Positions 1-7,417 of a stretch of DNA of 47,472 bases are shown here, piece by piece. Position 1 is the first letter of the stretch. Every line of letters begins with the position of its first letter. The translations under genes and the position numbers were made by a program. This stretch comes from an uncultured Candidatus Melainabacteria bacterium (lineage in GTDB: Bacteria > Cyanobacteriota > Vampirovibrionia > Gastranaerophilales > Gastranaerophilaceae): contig CAKUXD010000013.1 of the NCBI GenBank assembly GCA_934699705.1, forward strand, positions 1 through 47,472. The letters run 5' to 3'. The notes below the pieces were generated by a model. That model had not been told where the DNA came from. It made no database searches and saw only the letters and a list, made by a program, of their open reading frames with translations.

Positions 1-164
1 CATAAAATCACTATATATTTTTTCTTATATTATGATAAAGTATTTTTTCAATAAAAAATTGCTTTTGCAGTAATAACATGGCTTTACGAGTTATTAACAT
101 TTTTCTAAAAAAGGGCAATTTTTTACCTTTATATGTTTTACATGGCATATAAGGAAGGTGTATT
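1..164. other. AT-rich upstream region, no gene
   Basis: This is the non-coding stretch before the first gene. It is almost pure A/T and I see no convincing reading frame; a minus-strand frame running through it overlaps the first gene and looks like a shadow. The ribosome-binding site AAGGAAGG (151-158) at its right end serves the gene starting at 165. Confidence 0.5.
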
Positions 165-1805
165 GTGAAATTAACTAATTTTATGCAACCACAAATTGGG
201 TTCAAAGCCGCACAAGTCAATATTATTGCAATGTCAGACAACCACGGTAATGTTCATAATTTGCCAAAATTAGTTGGTACAATTGAACAAAATAAAGGCG
301 ATATTTTTAAAAAAGCTGATGAAAAAAGCACTTTGAATATGTTTGCTATTGCTGGGGATTTCTTTATGAATCCTCATAAAAAAGGTTATATGACAAAGCC
401 AGAGCTTTCAAATGGCGATATCCAAGCAAATTTCCTTAATAAAGTCGTAAATACAGTAAAAGGTTTTGTAAAAAATAATTTTGATACAGTTTATGCTCCT
501 GGAAACCATTGTTATGACGGTGGCGACGAATTTTTATATAATAAATTGAAAGATGAACCAGTTAAAATTCTTGTAACAAACGTTGATTTGGAAAAATCAC
601 CTCTTGTTTCAGATTTGATGAAAACTCACCCTGACATTGTAACTTCTAAAGTTTACGAGGTTCAAGACGATAAAAATCCTGCTTTGAAGCATAATGTTTT
701 ATTTATGGGTGTTACTATTCCTAGTTTAAAAGGCAAATTAACAAAAACAGAACTTTATGATAATAACAATAAAAAAGATACTCAAATTTCAGAAGCTGAT
801 TTACAAAAAACTTTTGAAGTTTTGAATAAACAAGTTCAAGAATTTAAAGAAAAACACTCAAAAGGTGCTGTTGTATTGCTTTCTCACATGGGCGCACCAA
901 TTTCTAAAATGATTGAAAACAATGTACCAAATATTAACGTAATTTTGAACGGCCATGACCATACAAGAGATAACGCTAATGATGGTAAAACAATGATTAA
1001 CTCTTTGGGTAAAGATAACGAAATTGTTAAATCAGTAAACTTCAAATTTGACGATGACGGAAACCTTAAAGATGTTGGATTTAATATGTTTATTACAGAA
1101 AATTCAGCTGAAAATAAAGATGTTAAAGCCTTTTTAGATAAAAATTTTGTTGAAGATGTTAAACCATTAGTTAAAATGAAAGGTGCGTCTGAGCTTGAAT
1201 ATTCTGATAAAATCAGATATGCAAATACAGAATTAACAAATTATTTAACATCAACTGTTGCCGAACAAGCAAGAAAAGAAATGCCAGATTTAGCATCTAT
1301 TGCACTACAATCTTCTTATGTTAGGGGCGGAATTAAAGAAGGTTCTAACAATTTGAACTTATTAAAAATCTTTGACGGAATTGATGTTGAATCTCAAAAC
1401 TTGAATGTTGGTAACGTTAAAGGCTCTGAAATTGTTGATATTATTGCAAAAAATGTAAAATCAAACTTGCAAGCACCAACAAGAAATACATTAATTCAAT
1501 GGTCAGATTTTCAAGTAAACAGAAGTTTGATTGAACAAATTGAAGCAGGCAAAAGTGATAAAACATATCAAGACGCGGTAAAATGCAGAAACCAACAAAC
1601 AGGCGAGTTTGAAGCTATTGATATGAATAATGATTATAAAATTCTTTTATCTAACAAAATGCTTTCTAAAAAAGATTTTGCACAAGTTAGAGAAAACTTT
1701 ACATCAATAAATAAAAATTATGATGATTTCTTTAGGGCAAATATCAAATCAAAAAATTACGAAGTTGATGTGAATGCTCAAGTAAAAGAACAAAGAGTTC
1801 TATAA
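165..1805 (+). CDS. metallophosphoesterase, 5'-nucleotidase-like
   Basis: Predicted to hydrolyse phosphoesters such as nucleotides with a two-metal centre. The motifs are in order: SDNHGN (residues 24-29), GD (64-65), APGNHCYDGG (GNH at 113-115), LLSHMG, and NGHDHT (262-267). The second half, with a SSYVRGG segment, resembles the C-terminal substrate-binding domain of UshA-type 5'-nucleotidases, and 546 residues suits that two-domain layout. The start is GTG at 165, chosen because AAGGAAGG lies 6 bases upstream. UshA-type enzymes are normally exported, yet there is no hydrophobic signal peptide; the N-terminus is polar with a short IGFKAA segment. The gene is monocistronic and is followed by a terminator. 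Confidence 0.8.
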   Translation: MKLTNFMQPQIGFKAAQVNIIAMSDNHGNVHNLPKLVGTIEQNKGDIFKKADEKSTLNMFAIAGDFFMNPHKKGYMTKPELSNGDIQANFLNKVVNTVKGFVKNNFDTVYAPGNHCYDGGDEFLYNKLKDEPVKILVTNVDLEKSPLVSDLMKTHPDIVTSKVYEVQDDKNPALKHNVLFMGVTIPSLKGKLTKTELYDNNNKKDTQISEADLQKTFEVLNKQVQEFKEKHSKGAVVLLSHMGAPISKMIENNVPNINVILNGHDHTRDNANDGKTMINSLGKDNEIVKSVNFKFDDDGNLKDVGFNMFITENSAENKDVKAFLDKNFVEDVKPLVKMKGASELEYSDKIRYANTELTNYLTSTVAEQARKEMPDLASIALQSSYVRGGIKEGSNNLNLLKIFDGIDVESQNLNVGNVKGSEIVDIIAKNVKSNLQAPTRNTLIQWSDFQVNRSLIEQIEAGKSDKTYQDAVKCRNQQTGEFEAIDMNNDYKILLSNKMLSKKDFAQVRENFTSINKNYDDFFRANIKSKNYEVDVNAQVKEQRVL

Positions 1806-1830
1806 TCATAAAGTATAATGTTTTAAATAA

Positions 1831-1865
1831 AAGGCGGTCGTTTTATCTGATGAAACGACCGCCTT
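1831..1865 (-). terminator. Rho-independent terminator (minus-strand reading)
   Basis: A 13-bp perfect stem (AAGGCGGTCGTTT with its complement) has a 9-nt loop. On the minus strand it is followed by a T-rich run (TTTTATTT), so it best serves the minus-strand gene ending at 1952, read after the second hairpin. The plus-strand gene ending at 1805 may also use it. Confidence 0.65.
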
Positions 1866-1920
1866 AATAGTTTATTATATAGTTGTAAATCCTCAACTCT
1901 TTTGATTGCTCATTCTTTTT

Positions 1921-1945
1921 GCCCCAATTAGGGGCTTTTGTTTTA
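1921..1945 (+). terminator. Rho-independent terminator (plus-strand reading)
   Basis: The hairpin GCCCC-AATTA-GGGGC is followed by TTTTGTTTT on the plus strand only. It can stop transcription from the phosphoesterase gene before it runs into the convergent gene. Confidence 0.65.
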
Positions 1946-1951
1946 TAAAAT

Positions 1952-2479
1952 TTATTCAACATATTTTCTTTTCATAATTACGTTGCCGTCTGCGTCGTAT
2001 GCTTTGTCTTTAAGCCAATGAGCAAGGAGTTTTCCGTCTTTTGAATAGATAAACGTTTCGGCTTTTGAAACTCGCATACTCATATTTACAAGTTTTTTAG
2101 TAGTGTTATATTTATAAGTTTTATATGGATAATTCAACCCGTCTTTTTTTTCCACGTACATTAAAAGTCCATTTGAATCGTAATAATAAACGTGATATGG
2201 GTCAGCATTTTTGGCTACTGCATAGGTATTATCCGAAAAATAAGCAAGAGTGCGGTCTTTTAATTCAGTTAAACCTTGCAAAATATATCCGACATTTTGG
2301 TCGTGTTCTGTGTCATAATAAAACCCGTTAACGTATTGAGAATCAATAGTGTAGGTTATTCCGTTCATTAATTCTTCACGAGCGGAATTTACATCATAAC
2401 TTACTCCGCCCTGTAAAACCTGAGCTTGAGTTGTTAGACCAAAAAATAATAATGTTGCAATAAGTAGATATTTTTTCAT
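1952..2479 (-). CDS. small secreted protein, unknown function
   Basis: This 175-residue protein starts with a clear signal peptide (MKKYLLIATLLFFGLTTQAQ, cleavage likely after AQA or nearby). The mature part is Tyr- and Asp-rich and contains repeated short strand-turn units (YYYDSNGLLMYVE, TFIYSKDGKLLAHW, AYDADGNVIMKRKY) like those of bacterial proteins that build beta-sheet repeats. I recognise no family. It lies divergent from the phytase-like gene, with overlapping promoters. No ribosome-binding site is visible; the -10 box lies 8 bases before the ATG, so the mRNA may have almost no leader. Confidence 0.7.
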   Translation of the reverse strand: MKKYLLIATLLFFGLTTQAQVLQGGVSYDVNSAREELMNGITYTIDSQYVNGFYYDTEHDQNVGYILQGLTELKDRTLAYFSDNTYAVAKNADPYHVYYYDSNGLLMYVEKKDGLNYPYKTYKYNTTKKLVNMSMRVSKAETFIYSKDGKLLAHWLKDKAYDADGNVIMKRKYVE

Positions 2480-2487
2480 AACATTAA

Positions 2488-2516
2488 ATTATTAATACTT
2501 TTTTGCTAAAAGTCAA
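2488..2516 (-). promoter_or_regulatory. promoter of the secreted-protein gene
   Basis: On the minus strand TTGACT (2516-2511), a 17-bp spacer and AATAAT (2493-2488) precede the ATG by 8 bases. It overlaps the divergent promoter of the next gene, so the two may exclude each other. Confidence 0.5.
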
Positions 2517-2532
2517 TATTTTATGTTATAAT
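2503..2532 (+). promoter_or_regulatory. extended -10 promoter of the phytase-like gene
   Basis: TTGCTA (2503-2508), an 18-bp spacer and TATAAT (2527-2532) with the TGn extension at 2524-2526. It is followed by the ribosome-binding site AAGAGGA and the ATG at 2556. Confidence 0.6.
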
Positions 2533-2555
2533 TCATCAAAAAAGAGGACGGCATA

Positions 2556-3635
2556 ATGAGAAAAATAAATGCAATTCTTGCATCTATGTTATTGGTTTTA
2601 ATAGTTTATTTTGTAATATTAATTCCAGACAAATTGGAATTTATAAAAAAATATAATATTGATATAACAAATGTTCCAAATATTTGTGAAGATGTGAAGT
2701 TGGGCGGTTTTTCTGATTTATTTTATAAAGACGGTTATTTATATGCGATAACAGATAGAGGTCCTAATTCGAATGATTTCGAAAAAGACGGTAAAATTTA
2801 TCGAACATTTTTATGTAGAGATTACACAACAAATTTAGTTAAAATTAAGTTAGAAAATGATAAGGCTAATATTGTTGAAATCAAGAAAATAAAAGGACTT
2901 TCAGGTATACCGATTTCTGAAGAACGTGATAGTATTCCTGTTGACAAATATGGAAAACAAATTCCGTTTGACATAAATGGTGCAGATGTAGAAAGTTTTA
3001 TTATTGACAAAGACGGTAATTATTGGCTTGGGGAAGAATATTATCCGTCAATAATTAAGTTAGATAAGGATTTGAAGGTTGTAAAACGATTTGCGCCAGT
3101 AAATTCTTCTGTAAAAAATCCTAAAATCACTTATAATTTGCCTGAGCAATTCAACAATATTCAAAAAAACTTAGGTTTTGAAGCTATGGTTTACGATGGC
3201 GAAGATTATATTTATGTTTTCACGCAGGCAGGGCTTGTAGGTGAAAAAAATATTAGTGTTATAAAATTCAATATTAAAACGGAACAAGCCGAAGACGTTA
3301 TAAAATATAGATTTTTCAAAAGTAGTATTTTAAGTGGTGCGGTTTATATAAAGGATAAACATAAACTTCTTATGGCAGAAAGACTTTTTGAAAGTCATTT
3401 TATCAATAGTTTTGATTTTAGTAACAATAGAATTGCGAAAAAATTAATTTTACGACCATTAACAGAAAGTGATAAAATTGGTAAAAACATAAAAATTGAA
3501 GGTATTACTGCTGACGAAGAAGACGACATTTATATTATCAATGACAATGATTTCGGTATTGATGATAAAAACGTAAAAGATAGTTTTATAATGCAGTTCA
3601 AACTAAAAAAAGGTGAACTTTTACAGAAGAAGTAA
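2556..3635 (+). CDS. phytase-like esterase domain protein, membrane-anchored
   Basis: This 359-residue protein has one N-terminal hydrophobic segment (about residues 7-24) acting as signal or anchor. The rest looks like the phytase-like family (Pfam Phytase-like), a propeller fold: GGFSDLFYKDGYLYAITDRGPN-type start, the central GADVESFIIDKDGNYWLGEEYYPSI block, and the closing EGITADEEDDIYIINDNDFG. The substrate is unknown; members are generally annotated as extracytoplasmic esterase-like proteins. It has its own promoter and a good ribosome-binding site (AAGAGGA). No partner gene is evident downstream, where a non-coding repeat region follows. Confidence 0.75.
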   Translation: MRKINAILASMLLVLIVYFVILIPDKLEFIKKYNIDITNVPNICEDVKLGGFSDLFYKDGYLYAITDRGPNSNDFEKDGKIYRTFLCRDYTTNLVKIKLENDKANIVEIKKIKGLSGIPISEERDSIPVDKYGKQIPFDINGADVESFIIDKDGNYWLGEEYYPSIIKLDKDLKVVKRFAPVNSSVKNPKITYNLPEQFNNIQKNLGFEAMVYDGEDYIYVFTQAGLVGEKNISVIKFNIKTEQAEDVIKYRFFKSSILSGAVYIKDKHKLLMAERLFESHFINSFDFSNNRIAKKLILRPLTESDKIGKNIKIEGITADEEDDIYIINDNDFGIDDKNVKDSFIMQFKLKKGELLQKK

Positions 3636-3639
3636 TTTA

Positions 3640-3780
3640 GTGAGTGGTGAATTGTGAATAGTGAGTTGATAATAATCAAGTCTTGTCATCTTGTATAAAT
3701 AGCGTACCTTGCGTGGTTTTAAAAAAAGAAAGATACCGCAATTCGTTACACTTATGCGGTATGACACGTCTTGTTAGTTA
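3640..3780. repeat. dispersed intergenic repeat fragments
   Basis: After the stop at 3635 comes a GTGAATTGTGAATAGTGA-type segment (about 3648-3665) whose relatives occur at 20034-20053 and 47219-47250. A hairpin follows: ATACCGCA (3733-3740) with TGCGGTAT (3755-3762), then ATGACAC; a related GTGTCATACCGCA string lies at about 28169. No gene is visible here. Confidence 0.5.
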
Positions 3781-3790
3781 TATTTAGTTT

Positions 3791-3869
3791 AATAGCTGAA
3801 ATACTGAAAGGTTAATTAATTAATTAATTAATTAATTTTAACAATTTATTTATTAATCTTTCAGCTATT
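3791..3869. repeat. inverted repeat with TTAA microsatellite, cassette copy 1
   Basis: AATAGCTGAAA (3791-3801) is complementary to TTTCAGCTATT (3859-3869). An alternative pairing joins CTGAAAGGTTAAT (3804-3816) with the similar arm at 3852-3864. The loop contains a run of about seven TTAA units (3812-3838). The equivalent hairpin precedes copy 2 at 10153-10186, without the expanded tract. Confidence 0.65.
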
Positions 3870-3896
3870 CACTTTTTTAATATTTTAAATAATATA

Positions 3897-4080
3897 CTTA
3901 GTATTTTTAATAATGTAACGAAATGTAAAAATGAATTTTAAAATGCCTCAAACGCAGTTATAATGCTTGATATGATATGATATGATATGATACGATGCGA
4001 GGCGAGGATTAAAGTTTGTATTTTTAAATACCGATACATAAACCATAAGAAATACAGAACAATTTATAAGGAGTGTGCGT
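3897..4080 (+). promoter_or_regulatory. conserved leader of duplicated cassette, copy 1
   Basis: The box CTTAGTATTTTTAAT (3897-3911) lies exactly 62 bases before TATAAT (3959-3964), the same spacing as in copy 2. Right after the -10 box come eight 5-base units: TGATA five times (3968-3992), CGATG, then CGAGG twice (3998-4007). Further on, AAATACCGATA (4027-4036) contains CCGATAC, which can pair with GTATCGG (4085-4091) just inside the gene. AAGGAG (4068-4073) is the ribosome-binding site. The roughly 110-nt leader is long and well conserved, so an RNA-level role is plausible. It matches no riboswitch class I know. Confidence 0.6.
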
Positions 4081-4479
4081 ATGGGTATCGGAAATTTAAA
4101 CAACAATTTTGGAAGTTTAACTGCAGGTGGTGTAAATAAAACAACTAATTTAAAAAATACTGCAAAAGCAGAAACAACAGTAAATAATAATGTTTTATTC
4201 AATGCAGATTCATTAAAATCAGCAACTTTAAGTGATAAAGAAGGTGTAAAATTTGACTCTGATAATATGAAAGATAAAACAGAAGCGTTATATGCGCCAA
4301 AAGGCAAAGGCAAAGGCAAAACAAACCATTCTTATACTGCAATAACAGAAAAAGAATGGAATTATAGAGGCGGTGTTGAAAATTATAACGGTAAAGGTGC
4401 TGATGAAATGGGCTTTAGCGTGTGGGTATCTTCAACGCTTCAATGGGCTTTTCATAAAATAGTCGGTTTATTTAAATAA
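4081..4479 (+). CDS. small Gly-Lys-linker protein, cassette copy 1
   Basis: This 132-residue protein is of unknown function. The ATG at 4081 is preferred over an in-frame GTG at 4075 because AAGGAG sits 7 bases before it and copy 2 has the same arrangement. The first 16 residues (MGIGNLNNNFGSLTAG) are identical in copy 2. The middle is polar and divergent; a GKGKGK linker, coded by AAAGGC hexamer repeats, leads to a C-terminal part with GGVENYNGK, EMG and an aromatic hydrophobic helix ending in Lys (VSSTLQWAFHKIVGLFK). There is no signal peptide. A secreted or membrane-active peptide is conceivable but unproven. Confidence 0.65.
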   Translation: MGIGNLNNNFGSLTAGGVNKTTNLKNTAKAETTVNNNVLFNADSLKSATLSDKEGVKFDSDNMKDKTEALYAPKGKGKGKTNHSYTAITEKEWNYRGGVENYNGKGADEMGFSVWVSSTLQWAFHKIVGLFK

Positions 4480-4490
4480 TAAAACTAAGA

Positions 4491-4521
4491 GGCGCGGTTG
4501 ATGAAATCAACCGCGCCTTTA
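4491..4521 (+). terminator. terminator of cassette copy 1
   Basis: A 12-bp stem, GGCGCGGTTGAT and its complement around a GAA loop (4491-4517), is followed by TTTATT. The same hairpin core ends copy 2. It also faces the convergent sigma-factor gene. Confidence 0.8.
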
Positions 4522-4538
4522 TTATATTTTAAATCTTT

Positions 4539-5360
4539 TTAAACAATAGTTTTTTGCAAGCGTTCAACGCGATTTTCTGACAAAATGTTTTTAAGTTTCA
4601 TAATAGCTTGTGCGTGTAATTGGCAAACGCGAGATTCAGAAACTTCAATAGCTTCACCGATTTCTTTAAGTGTCATATTTTCGTGATAGTAAAGAACCAT
4701 AATCATGCGTTCGCGTTCAGGCAATCGTTTTAAGGCGTTTTCAAGTTCAGATTTAACGTCTTTTTCTTCCATTGCTTCTGCTGGAGTAAGTCTGTGTTCA
4801 TCTTGAATGGTATCAATAATTGCAACGCTATCGTCAGAAGAACCTTTTTTGTCATAAATAGAACCGATAGAAGTATCTTCTGCTAAGATTTGGTCAACTC
4901 TTTGAGGCTCTATACCTAACAATTCACCGACTTCAACAGAAGTTGCAGGACGTCCGAATTTTTGGCGTAATTGCTCTTGTGCTTGTTTTACGTCTTTAAT
5001 TTTCTTTCTTGCGCTTCTTGGTAAAAAGTCTTGCGAGCGAATTTTATCAATGATGTTTCCTCTTATTCTCATAAGAGCATAAGTTTCAAAACGTGCGCCT
5101 TTGTCTGGCGTATATTTTTCTACTGCGTCAATCAAACCTTCAACGCCGTAGCTTGAGATGTCTTCAACCGAAAAAGTCGGTGGAAGTGATACTTTTACAC
5201 GATTTACAACGTATCTTGTAAGATAAATATATTGTACGATAAGGGTATCTCTGACTTTTTTGTCAGCTTTATTTGCAAAATATTTTGTCCAAAGAGCTTC
5301 TAATTCTTCGTCAGAAATTCTTTTGATATTGTTATAAGAATTATTGAAATCCTCTGTCAT
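4539..5360 (-). CDS. fliA: RNA polymerase sigma factor, FliA/WhiG/SigD type
   Basis: This 273-residue sigma-70-family factor has region 2 (about 45-115: DISSYGVEGLIDAVEKYTPDKGARFETYA, core binding and -10 recognition), a region 3 segment around PRSARKKIKDVKQAQEQL, and region 4 with a helix-turn-helix (about 205-260: LPERERMIMVLYYHENMTLKEIGEAIEVSESRVCQLH). The pattern and length match the sigma-28 group, which lacks region 1.1 and often drives flagellar or late genes. A FliK-like protein at 15277 is the only hint of flagella in the window. The start is odd: AAAAGGGA abuts the ATG, and a 5-codon upstream frame overlaps it. Confidence 0.88.
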   Translation of the reverse strand: MTEDFNNSYNNIKRISDEELEALWTKYFANKADKKVRDTLIVQYIYLTRYVVNRVKVSLPPTFSVEDISSYGVEGLIDAVEKYTPDKGARFETYALMRIRGNIIDKIRSQDFLPRSARKKIKDVKQAQEQLRQKFGRPATSVEVGELLGIEPQRVDQILAEDTSIGSIYDKKGSSDDSVAIIDTIQDEHRLTPAEAMEEKDVKSELENALKRLPERERMIMVLYYHENMTLKEIGEAIEVSESRVCQLHAQAIMKLKNILSENRVERLQKTIV

Positions 5361-5385
5361 TCCCTTTTGTCCATACGTGATTTTA
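5357..5385 (-). promoter_or_regulatory. sigma-factor start region: -10 box and 5-codon upstream ORF
   Basis: On the minus strand TAAAAT (5385-5380) is followed after 5 bases by an ATG (5374-5372) opening the frame M-D-K-R-E-stop. Its TGA (5359-5357) overlaps the sigma-factor ATG (5360-5358) as ATGA. The AAAAGGG of this mini-frame is too near the main ATG for a normal ribosome-binding site. Coupled re-initiation is one reading. Confidence 0.35.
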
Positions 5386-5463
5386 CATCTTATTACATTA
5401 TTATTTTAATAAAAATTAATAATATATCATCATTTAAAAGTATGAGATTGAAAATATTTTGGA

Positions 5464-5469
5464 TATAAT
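5464..5469 (+). promoter_or_regulatory. -10 box of recF, leaderless arrangement
   Basis: TATAAT ends exactly 6 bases before the recF ATG (5476), so transcription should start at or next to the start codon. No ribosome-binding site is present and the -35 region is weak. Confidence 0.5.
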
Positions 5470-5475
5470 TGAATT

Positions 5476-6567
5476 ATGAAGTTAAAAAGTCTGAAATTAG
5501 TTAATTACAGAAATTGTAAAAGTGCTGAATTAAATTTTTGCGATTTTAAAAATCTGATTATTGGTAAAAATGCTCAGGGAAAAACAAATATTTTAGAGAG
5601 TATTTATTTTTTATCAAATTTAAAATCAGTCAGAACTTCAAACAATCTTGACTTAATCCTTTTTGAAGCGCCTCAAATGGAGATTTCAGCGATTTTAGAC
5701 AAAAATAATACTGAAATTGAAATGGATTTTGCATATACAGACGAAAAGAAAAAAACATTTAAGTTAAATAAGGTTAAATCGACTCAAAAAGATTTTAAAC
5801 AGGTGGTAAAAACAGTTTTATTTTCAACAGAAGATTTATTACTTCTTCGAGGTGCGCCAGAAGATAGGCGTAAATGGCTAGATAGAGCGATTTCGCAAAT
5901 TTATCCTGTGTATGATGAAAGAATTTCAAAGTATGAAAAAATTCGAATACAAAAAAATAATTTACTAAAAGATGAAAAAATTGATTATTCGCTTTTACAG
6001 GTTTATAACGAACAACTTGCGATTGCTGGGGCAAACATTATTTATTTACGTAAGAAATTTTTATGTGAAATTGAAAAAATTGCATCAAAAAAACATTCAA
6101 ATATCTCAGAAGAAGAAATGCTTAAAATAGTTTATTCTTCTACGTTTGAAACAGGTGAAACAGTTGAAGAAATTTTAGAAAATTATAAACAGGCGTTAGA
6201 AGAAAATTATGAAGACGAACGCCGTCGCGCTCAGTCCTTGATTGGTCCTCACAGAGATGATATAATCTTTTTTATAAATGATAAAGAGTCAACAAAATTT
6301 GCGTCGCAAGGTCAACAACGAACAATTGTTTTAGCACTTAAAATGGCTGAAATAGATATTATCAAAGAAAAAGCAGGTACTTCTCCAATACTTTTACTCG
6401 ACGATGTTTTGGCAGAATTAGATGATTTAAGACAAAATTATTTATTAAATTCAATAGATAAAGAAACTCAAACGATTATAACCTCTGTTGATACGTTATT
6501 TTTTAACGAAGAATTTTTGAAAGATGTGAAAATTTTTAAAATAAACAATGGAAAGGTAATTGAATAA
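5476..6567 (+). CDS. recF: DNA replication and repair protein RecF
   Basis: RecF is an SMC-like ATPase that binds gapped DNA and helps load RecA with RecO and RecR. Visible motifs: Walker A GKNAQGKT (residues 30-37), the ABC-type signature region FASQGQQRT, and Walker B LLLDDVLAELD near the C-terminus. The length of 363 residues is normal. The gene is not beside dnaN or gyrB as it is in many bacteria; instead it is first in a likely operon with three small membrane proteins, its stop codon overlapping the next ATG (TAATG). Its last codons have been copied further downstream (see 6966-6988). Confidence 0.93.
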   Translation: MKLKSLKLVNYRNCKSAELNFCDFKNLIIGKNAQGKTNILESIYFLSNLKSVRTSNNLDLILFEAPQMEISAILDKNNTEIEMDFAYTDEKKKTFKLNKVKSTQKDFKQVVKTVLFSTEDLLLLRGAPEDRRKWLDRAISQIYPVYDERISKYEKIRIQKNNLLKDEKIDYSLLQVYNEQLAIAGANIIYLRKKFLCEIEKIASKKHSNISEEEMLKIVYSSTFETGETVEEILENYKQALEENYEDERRRAQSLIGPHRDDIIFFINDKESTKFASQGQQRTIVLALKMAEIDIIKEKAGTSPILLLDDVLAELDDLRQNYLLNSIDKETQTIITSVDTLFFNEEFLKDVKIFKINNGKVIE

Positions 6568-6575
6568 TGGATTTT
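6552..6575 (+). repeat. recF-tail repeat, first copy
   Basis: This stretch, spanning the last recF codons and the start of the next gene (AAGGTAATTGAATAATGG and following ATTTT), recurs almost exactly at 6966-6988. It marks the unit boundary of a tandem duplication. Confidence 0.75.
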
Positions 6576-6929
6576 AAAACAATTTTTGATTTGATTTTTG
6601 GAATATTTATAATAGTTATAGGTATAATAGTTTTATTAAAAACCAATAAATTATGGGGATTAATAATAATTGGTTTAATTGCTCTTGGTGCAATATTCTT
6701 AGATAAACTTGAATTAATTCTTGAGAATTTTTTAGATAAAATTTTTAATAATAATTCTTGGGAAATGATGGCTTTATTTGTCGTATTACTTATATTTTAT
6801 ATATTTTTAAGAATAGGTCTTCCAGAAAAGGGAGAAACAATTACAGATTATTTTTATAAAAAAATACTACCTGTCATTGCAATTTTTATAGCGATATTAC
6901 TAATCTTTAAGTTATTTATTTTTGTATAA
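6567..6929 (+). CDS. small membrane protein, tandem array member 1
   Basis: This 120-residue protein has about four hydrophobic segments (near 8-25, 30-45, 64-82 and 98-118) and little else. It starts within the recF stop codon, so the two are translationally coupled. A SWEMMA motif opens the third segment and is matched by SWKMLA in the next protein; all three neighbours end in a similar hydrophobic helix. I do not recognise a family. The link with RecF is positional only. Confidence 0.65.
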   Translation: MDFKTIFDLIFGIFIIVIGIIVLLKTNKLWGLIIIGLIALGAIFLDKLELILENFLDKIFNNNSWEMMALFVVLLIFYIFLRIGLPEKGETITDYFYKKILPVIAIFIAILLIFKLFIFV

Positions 6930-6965
6930 CTTAAAGAAATTAAAATAATTTTCAACTAGATAAAG

Positions 6966-6988
6966 AAGGTAATTGAATAATGGATTTT
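6966..6988 (+). repeat. recF-tail repeat, second copy
   Basis: A near-perfect 23-base copy of 6552-6575 lies just before and across the start of the second membrane gene. In its own frame it would encode the RecF ending K-V-I-E-stop, although recF itself is not repeated. It also supplies an AAGG ribosome-binding site. Confidence 0.75.
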
Positions 6989-7387
6989 GGATTAATTATA
7001 GAATCAATAGAAGGAATTTTATGTTTAATAATATTAATATCATTTGTAATAGCGATATTACAAGATAAAAAATTAAGTGGGATATTAATAGTTTTTCTTT
7101 TTGCTATTTTTGGCTTTTTATTTTTTCAATCCCAACAAATATTCAAAGAATTTTATACTGAATTTATATTACAAAAACAATTCGGTATAACTTCATGGAA
7201 AATGTTAGCTATATGTTTTACAATAATCATAGTTTGGAATTTATTAGATATACCTATAAAAACCGAAATTTTATATAAAGACAAAGAGCAACAAAAACAA
7301 TATGCCAAGAACAAATTGAAACAAGCATTAATTTTTCTTGTGATAAGTTTGTTAATATTAGGAACACTTTTTCCATTTATCCAGTAA
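6980..7387 (+). CDS. small membrane protein, tandem array member 2
   Basis: This 135-residue protein has about four membrane segments and a charged loop (YKDKEQQKQYAKNK) before the last one. It shares the start MDF, the SW-x-M motif and the overall layout with the 120-residue protein upstream, and its start is preceded by the copied recF tail. It is therefore a duplicated and diverged paralogue of unknown function. Most likely it is co-transcribed with recF, since no terminator separates them. Confidence 0.65.
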   Translation: MDFGLIIESIEGILCLIILISFVIAILQDKKLSGILIVFLFAIFGFLFFQSQQIFKEFYTEFILQKQFGITSWKMLAICFTIIIVWNLLDIPIKTEILYKDKEQQKQYAKNKLKQALIFLVISLLILGTLFPFIQ

Positions 7388-7417
7388 GTGAAAAAATCTT
7401 CTATAAGGAAACAATAA

